From Cheilinus undulatus (Eukaryota > Chordata > Actinopteri > Labriformes > Labridae): a stretch of DNA of 64,000 nucleotides. The DNA is taken from assembly GCF_018320785.1 (NCBI RefSeq), contig NC_054867.1:30011855-30075854 (forward strand). Direction: 5' to 3'. The notes beneath the pieces were generated by a model that was not told the origin of the DNA, searched no databases, and worked only from the letters and a program-made list of their open reading frames with translations. The translations under genes were made by a program, and so were the position numbers. Below are positions 57,591-64,000 of the stretch, one piece after another (position 1 is the first letter of the stretch; every line of letters begins with the position of its first letter).

Positions 57591-59230
57591 ATTTAGTTAG
57601 TTTTATACTTAAACTTTCACTTTGCTTTGGTTAATACATATTTATAAACTCTTGTTGTTAAATGTCCGATAGCTCCAATTGTCATTTTGAGTGCTTGACT
57701 TATTCACCTAAGTTATCAGTCAGCATTTGAGATAAAAACACTGATTTTACTGTGATAATGCTAAATTTCCACAGAAAACCTTGTTGTAGTAGTGGCATTA
57801 GCCTACAGGGACTTTGGTGAGCACTGCAGCCTTTATGAAGGCTCTCTGGTTATACTAGCAGGATAGCTAGGCTTTACTGTGTAACATATGGGTACTGTTG
57901 AGTTACCTGGTGGTGTGAGCCCATGCATATAAACATGGAGAGCTACTGTTGCCATCAGCGGGACTTCACAACACCCTCTCAGGACATTCCCGGTTGAGGA
58001 TAGCAGTTCACAAACACCTGCAGCCTGCATCACTCCCCATCCAGAGTTCCTTTCCTTACTGATAGCAAGACAAGCAATAGTCGCCATGATATATTTACTT
58101 TATGAAAACATTGTGTCAGCTGTTGAAGTGGGAAACCGAGCTGAAATACAGTAACTAGTTTTAGTTTAGTTGGTTGTTGATTCCTCTGATGAAGCCTACA
58201 GACCTAACAGCTGATCAGATGTGCTGAAGTGGAAGAGCACATAGTTAATAGCTGAAGCATGCATTGCAAAATTGTTTCAAACACAATGTACTATACAATT
58301 GAGCTAACATTCTTTTTTTTTTTTTTTACCCATTTTTACCTTAAACTTGCAAAATTACCTGGAGTAACTGTACCCATCTATAGTGCTGTATGGCCTAGCT
58401 TCACTATCCTGCTTAAAGAGACAACACACTGAAATCACTGGATGATAGTTACATTACTATGGCCAAGCACCTTATACAACGTAACTTAAAAAATAACAAT
58501 GCATCCCTTTAACTGGGTGACTTGATTGGATGGAACATGGTGCTAGCTAAACCAATAGAAAAATTCAGTGGCAGTAGCAGGGTTTTAACCTGTAGAAGGT
58601 AGTCACTACGCACTTTTTTACATCTAGAATTCAAATGTTTTGTATTTAAATGTTGAGAGTTTGACCAAAATTTTTCAACAACTCTACACACGCCAGTATA
58701 CATCATCTTTTAGCTGGGAAAAAATGGCCTGGGGGTTTAGTTACACTCATTTGCTTGAGACACAACTGAAATGTATGGATGTAAGTTCTCTCAGGGCTTC
58801 CGTACTTTTGTGAGTGCAGTAAAGAACACTTCTCTTTTCCTTATTTTAACGTTAATGTTTGATGTTTATATAAAGATGACCTCAGATGTATCACACTTTC
58901 TGTATCTCTACCTTCAGTTCAGTAAATGATAGAAAAGAAGCTAATACATTTCCACTTCCAAAACGTCCTTCCTTTTCCCCTCTGCTGTATTATTAATTTT
59001 TTCTTCATCTATTTATTATGAGGGTTTTTTTTGTTGTTATTCACTGATGCTCTTTCTCGATGGCCTTTGTGATTGTGCTCTTGCTCACAATGCTATGAAA
59101 ACCTCCCATCTATTTTAATTCCCTTTAGTAAACGGTAGTTTATTTCCATGTGTCCTCATAGTGCTGCTGAATGACTTAAATTTTTTATCAATTGGAGTGA
59201 CGACAGTTGCGTCAGACACCCACTTCCTCA
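57591..59230. other. Intergenic DNA
   Basis: No gene or named repeat. Toward 59200 the sequence becomes richer in CpG, leading into the exon candidate below. Confidence 0.35.
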
Positions 59231-59612
59231 GGTAGGAGTGGATAACCTTGACAAATCCGCGCCCTATTTTTGCCCCCACCCGTACAGAGATGCTGTGAAG
59301 TCTCCTACAACAAGTGAGTGTGAGTGGCAGCTGATCGTTTTGTTGTTAACGAGCATCACTCTGTGCGTCACGGTGCGTCCCAGACTCTCCTTCCTGCATG
59401 TCAAACGCGGGCAGAGGAGCATGTGATCCTCCTTCCGTCCTCCAGTGTCCTGAGAGCGCGCGGTCTGTGCCACACGGATGGACCCATTCCTCTCTGCAAA
59501 TTGTCTCCAGAATAACTACTGGATATCGTTGACCGCTGCTGATCAGGGAGAGAAACATATTTTTAAACATTGTTCCACTTTGCATCTCTTTTCTGGAAGG
59601 GAAACCGGCGCG
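59231..59612 (+). other. Candidate non-coding first exon and promoter of a plus-strand gene
   Basis: A CpG-rich island-like stretch ends in a strong donor CGGCGCG|GTAAGTCG (GT at 59613). It contains a half-CRE TGCGTCA at 59364-59370. It has no long plus-strand frame with a familiar product, so it is most likely 5' UTR. From human synteny near RBM15, slc6a17 or kcnc4 are possible owners, but nothing in the window identifies the gene. Confidence 0.45.
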
Positions 59613-60750
59613 GTAAGTCGTTTTAACTGGATGTATACACTTAATATATGCTGAAAGTTCCCAAGCAGCTAGAAAACAGCTTTGATCGCCTTTTCTGCGC
59701 TTCATTTAAACTCGCCTTGAATCGTTTACATTATGCATCTGGTCAGAAATGTGCTCTGATTTACACACAGCTCATAAATAATCGTGTGTGACCTTGATTG
59801 TGTGTTTAAAAGTCGTAGCATCCCTCAGTTTGAGCAGTGAGAGCAGAAGTAGAGAGAGCGAACAGGGCTATCAGCATCAGCACCAGATGTGAGCCCTGGT
59901 GTTCACATCGACTGATCCACGAGCTTTAAATCACCTGCAGATGTTCAGTTCAGCCGGGTTTAAGAGCAAAATGAGTCATTTATGTGGGGAAAAGAACTTT
60001 ATGGTGCTTTGGTTTCCACATCCAAAGTTCCCGGACATGTAAGGCTGTTTGCAATGAGTTTAGAAATGCAAATCAGTGCTTTTGGATTGTGAACACTTTG
60101 TTATTTGCATTGTGAAACAGCTGATTATGCACTTTGGGCTTAGACTTGTTTAAGAGGCTGGCAGTAATCACAGGATCAGTAATCAATTCAATGAAAAAGT
60201 GTGGGCTTTTAACAGGACTGATTACTGAGGCTGATACCTGCATGCTCTGCTCCTTTAAACCCTGTAACTGAGAGGTGGTTGGAAACCCCATAGAAATATG
60301 CTCATTTACTCTTTTATCATGTCCCATGGCAGGAGCAGACGTGTAAGAGCATGTTGTCACAGTTAAGGCTGAACTCGTGACCTTGTTGGTCCTGGACAGT
60401 TGCCCGCTTGATTTCATAATAGGGATTTCTCTGCAGAAACATTTGCGTGCCAGTTATTACAGGCTAAAATTGATGTTATTTAAGTGATGGGAAGATCAGT
60501 GATATTCATAGTCATTTAGGTATTTGCTGTGAATACATGGGTGTCAATTAATTGTTGTGGAACAGATGGAGGCCTAACAGATTGCTAAAATTTTTAATCA
60601 GCCACTGGACTAACAGATTGAAAATAAATACGTTTCTTTTTAGATGAAAAGTTGATCATTTAAAACTCAGAGGATTTTTTAGCTGGTAAGAAAAAAACAC
60701 ACAGGGGGCACCAAAATCATCACACATGCTTTTAGGTTCTTTTTAACCAG

Positions 60751-61430
60751 AGTCAAGACAGTCAGACTGCAAACTGTAAATTTAGAACTCTCCTATTGGC
60801 AAAGTAATTTGCCAGTACAATTTATTTCATTTTTCAGAAAATGTAACTTCATTCATAAACAGTAACTAGCCCACTTAAAATGTTGACTTAACTACATTGC
60901 AAACATTACAGACTAAACATTTCATAAATGCAACTGAGAAAAGGTCAGTATAATCTGGGGGTAAATTATGCATGAACCTGATTTAGAAGTAGAAATGTGA
61001 ACAGTTGCTTTAGCTTTGTTAGCTGGGCTTAAGCTAGCATAGATGTGCTAGCTGTGGAGTTGACGCTACTTCATAAGCCAATATTAGCTAGTTGTAAGCT
61101 TTAGCAATGTGACCTTTAACGAACATATCTAAAGCTAGTGTAGCTTATGTAGCTAACGTTAGCTTTAAAGCTTTTTCATTATAGATATCTGTGAGCTTTG
61201 CCAGCTTTAGCTTTAGCTGCATTAGCTACATAGCCTACACAACAGCACAAGCTAGGTTTGCTATATTAGAATGTTTTCATAGGGGATGATCTTCTCTCCT
61301 GTTAGCAGACCGTTTCCTTGGCTTTATTTTACATTTTTTTTTAATCAGGTTTTGCACATCAGGTTTTTTGAAATTAACTTTTGGGTTCCAAACATTTAAC
61401 TTAAGTACTCTTACTCTGACATGACTGAAA
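60751..61430 (+). mobile_element. Copy D of the AGCTAA-array element
   Basis: Starts AGTCAAGACAGTCAGACTGC. It keeps AATTTGCCAGTACAA and TTCATTCATAAACAGTAAC, the uninterrupted ATTTAGAAGTAGAAATGTGA site (60981-61000), an AGCTA array (61005-61260), then TTAGAATGTTTTCATAGGGG and CAGGTTTTGCACATCAGG. The right terminus is lost. It serves as the empty-site reference for the insertions in copies A and B. Confidence 0.65.
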
Positions 61431-61523
61431 GTTTAATACAATTGTATTCTGAGAGGAGGAGGATTTCTTAAGAGTGCTGCAGTAGTGTGCTGAATCCTAA
61501 AACCAGGACGTGTTTGTATTTTA

Positions 61524-61552
61524 GTGTGTGTGTGTGTGTGTGGGGGGGGGGG
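61524..61552 (+). repeat. (GT)9 followed by G11
   Basis: Alternating GT from 61524 to 61541 passes directly into eleven G. Alternating purine-pyrimidine DNA next to a G run can adopt Z-DNA or slip. Confidence 0.9.
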
Positions 61553-61667
61553 TATTTGCACAAGTATATTATAAGTTAAGACATTTTGTGATAAAAAGTG
61601 ACTTTTGAATTGTTATTGAACTGAACAATCAAAAACACAATGTTTACTTTGCATTAAGGGTTGACTG

Positions 61668-62165
61668 ATATTGGTTTTTCAGGCCCGATGTCGATGCTGA
61701 TTATTTGTATTGCATATGACCAATAATATTTGGAATTGATATGTATTTGTGTTGACAAAAAAATTCACTAAAAGTGACAAAAGTAAAACTGCATGTTAAA
61801 AAATTAAGAAAAAATAATTCATCACTAGCTTTTCCAACATGACAAACAGCAAAGAGCAATGCTGTAGCAGTAAGAAACAGGAAGTGATGATGTACACCCT
61901 GCGTGTCAGTGCAACCCAGGCCTCAGTGATGATTGGATGGAAGTTGTGTGACATCAGGCCAAACAGATAGTGTTGTGAGCGAGGTATAAGGTTAGACAGT
62001 ACAGGGAATGAAAACAAAGCCACAGGGGTCGACACACCTTGCAGTGGAGAAAAAGTAGCACATCTTAGAATAAACTGATTTTTGCTGATTATCAGTAAAC
62101 TAAAATGCAGATACCAATAATCGACTGAATGCCAAATGTCAGCATCAATAATCAGCAAGAACTAT
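61668..62165. mobile_element. Old MITE-like repeat (GGGTTGACTGATATTGG type)
   Basis: The text GGGTTGACTGATATTGGTTT then GGCCCGATGTCGATGCTGAT at the left, and GATTATCAGTAAACTAAAAT...AATAATCAGCAAG at the right, resembles a teleost hAT-type repeat. Ends are decayed, and no target duplication was found. Confidence 0.45.
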
Positions 62166-63997
62166 TTGTAATTGGACAAGAACAATGAGTCACAGCAGAT
62201 GAAGTTGCACATATAAATGGAAATTGATCCATCTGTACATCAGAGCAGAGCTATTATTTTCCCCCAAAAGACACTTGATCATTGCTGTCCCAAAACAGAA
62301 AGTTATTCCACATTCTACACTATTATTTAGAAAAAAAAAGTTGATTTGATGGTGTTAAGAACAGTGAGGTTTGTTAGGTAGTAGAGTAAATATACCCTTC
62401 ATTTATGCAGGTTTTCACTTGTTATGGAGCAGGCAAAAGCATGATGGTATGCCAGATATTTGTGCAGTTGAAAATGTCACTGACAAAATATTTTTTCATC
62501 AGAAATGTGGATCTTCTTTATTGTGATTGACATGGGAGAAAAGTAACATCAGGCTCATCTAAAAGGCTCTTACAGACCATAAAAAGTGCCTTTCCTGTGG
62601 CATAAAAATGTGTACTCCGTGCACCATCCGGGGTCGTCTGAACTGTGTGTTTTTGGGGATTATTGGTTGGGTGAGTTGATGTGTTTTCGGTCCTCTGTGC
62701 TGGCTTGATGCTGCAGCCTCTGATTGATATTACGTGGCTTGTATACTGCAGGGATGGGATTGAATGACAAGACAGAAAAGCAAGCGCTGGGGGGCTTTAC
62801 AGTTAATGCACACAGGATTATGAAGACTTGTGAATGGCGGCTGGATTATTGCATCATAGGCTCATCTTGACATGCACAGAAGAGGAAATCCACGCTGGGA
62901 TAGAAAAACAAGTAAATAAAGTGCACAATCTGAGCCAAATGAAGGAATTTCTGTGTGTTTGGAGCTTTCTTGACATCAGTCGGAGCTTAGGGAGGGTTTG
63001 AGTGGAGTTTGTGCTCCTTTTAGAGGATCTGCTAGTAGAGCAGAGTATGGTTCAGGCTGACGTCAGCAGTGAGGCTTGTGATGATGAAGGCACGTGCATC
63101 CCTGATGTTGCATCACTCTAGGAGTGCAGCATCTATAAGCAGCCTTCACTGTTTTAGTTTAATTTTGTTGCCTTTGTCTCCTCCCCCTGGTGTGTTCAAG
63201 AGTATTTAGATAACATGGAAAGCTCTGAGGTTTTGCACGAAAGATTTGTTTAATGGTGAAACAGCTCACTCAATAAGTAATGAGCCTACAGAGAGGCTCA
63301 TGATGTGGATCAGGAGAGCACATGATGGGCACTTCATCCAAAGCATCATGTTCACTTCCTCCATTACGTTTGGGTGGAACCAACCACTCCCTGAAAGAGG
63401 GGTGAGGATGGATGCTGCTGCTGTAAGGCTTCAGAGGATTAGGGGATTTACCGGTGGGGGGAAAAAAAAAAGCTTCACTAAAGTTAAGCTTTGCAGAACA
63501 GGGAAATTAAATAGAACAATTTGCAGGATTGGGAATTTTTTTTAAGTAAAACCATTGCGTGCAGGACAAAGATCTGTGGACTTTTCCGTTTTGCAGTGTA
63601 TTATTGGTGCTCTTTGTCTTGAGAGAATGCTGTAAAGTGAACGCTCAGGTGTGATGAATTACCTCCTGTTTTTGTGTTGACATCTTCATGGCACAGAAGA
63701 GACATAACCATGTGTTACATCCCAATACAAGCTTAACCAAGCTCTAAATGGAGGAATAATTGTGTCAGCAAGTGTTTGAGGTGTTATTTAAGGATGTCAG
63801 CCAAGAAAAGAGAGTCTAATATGACAGAACATAAAATGACCCTATTAAAGGCAATGAAACCTGGCTTTCTTTTATTGGAAATGTTAAATATTTATGGGAT
63901 TTTTCTCCAATAATAGAGCATCATTACATTTTAATCCTGGTGATGTCCTTGGAGCTCAATCTTCTATCTGACCTCTCTTGTTCTTTCTCTGACACAG

Positions 63998-64000
63998 GCC
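63998..64000 (+). other. First bases of a probable exon cut by the window edge
   Basis: Three bases (GCC) follow the strong acceptor. The exon continues beyond the window and cannot be identified. Confidence 0.3.

Larger units (their letters stand above)
59613..63997 (+). other. Inferred first intron of the same plus-strand gene
   Basis: Runs from the donor at 59613 to a strong acceptor (TCTTGTTCTTTCTCTGACAC then AG at 63996-63997). It contains copy D, a GT/G microsatellite and an old MITE. A perfect CRE TGACGTCA lies at 63058-63065. That these two splice sites belong together is inference. Confidence 0.35.

Noticed and set aside
59346-59705. 119-codon minus-strand frame in the CpG-rich block
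   Set aside because: It covers the plus-strand donor site and exon candidate, and no recognisable product was found.
1-64000. Operons, Shine-Dalgarno sites, bacterial promoters or prophage
   Set aside because: Gene content, splice sites, repeat families and density are all vertebrate; no prokaryotic features were seen.

Overview
The window reads as vertebrate, most likely teleost fish, nuclear DNA. Three protein-coding genes can be recognised from their translations, and each has its coding region in one exon (rbm15 in its unspliced form): gpr61 (orphan GPCR, minus strand, 4006-5409), amigo1 (LRR/Ig adhesion protein, plus strand, 24570-26102) and rbm15 (RRM/SPOC RNA-binding protein, minus strand, 43726-46299). 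The human orthologues of all three lie in chromosome band 1p13.3, so this looks like conserved microsynteny. The teleost call rests on fish-like orthologue sequences and on abundant fish-type repeats: Tc1 relics, hAT, piggyBac and other MITEs, and tRNA-derived SINEs. The species cannot be named from the sequence.

Layout. 0-4 kb: an old DNA-transposon relic and the probable 3' UTR of gpr61, or the tail of another minus-strand transcript. 4-5.4 kb: gpr61. 5.4-24 kb: intergenic DNA with MITEs, Tc1 fragments, SINEs and a degenerate pentanucleotide array. 23.9-26.7 kb: amigo1, with a purine-rich upstream tract, a non-coding first exon and a short 5' UTR intron. 26.7-41.8 kb: repeat-rich intergenic DNA, including two hAT-like elements that carry an internal TTTTGCC satellite; one of them splits a Tc1 copy. 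41.8-46.5 kb: rbm15 with a long 3' UTR and a compact promoter. 46.5-59.2 kb: more satellites and Tc1 pseudogenes, and a self-similar element family. 59.2-64 kb: a candidate non-coding first exon and first intron of a further plus-strand gene, whose next exon seems to begin three bases before the window ends.

Functionally, gpr61 and amigo1 are neuronal membrane proteins (a Gs-coupled constitutively active receptor and a Kv2 channel auxiliary/adhesion protein), while rbm15 directs m6A methylation and RNA processing. Their adjacency reflects ancestral synteny and not a shared pathway.

The most interesting non-genic structures are these. (1) A hammerhead-ribozyme-like fold sits inside a 371-bp Penelope-type insertion with a perfect 14-bp target-site duplication (54.2-54.6 kb). 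(2) A family of four related non-autonomous elements has long terminal inverted repeats and an internal AGCTAA-rich array; three nested insertions are dated against paralogous empty sites. (3) A hAT-like family carries its own degenerate minisatellite. All positions and similarities were judged by eye without alignment software, so repeat boundaries are approximate unless exact terminal repeats are quoted.
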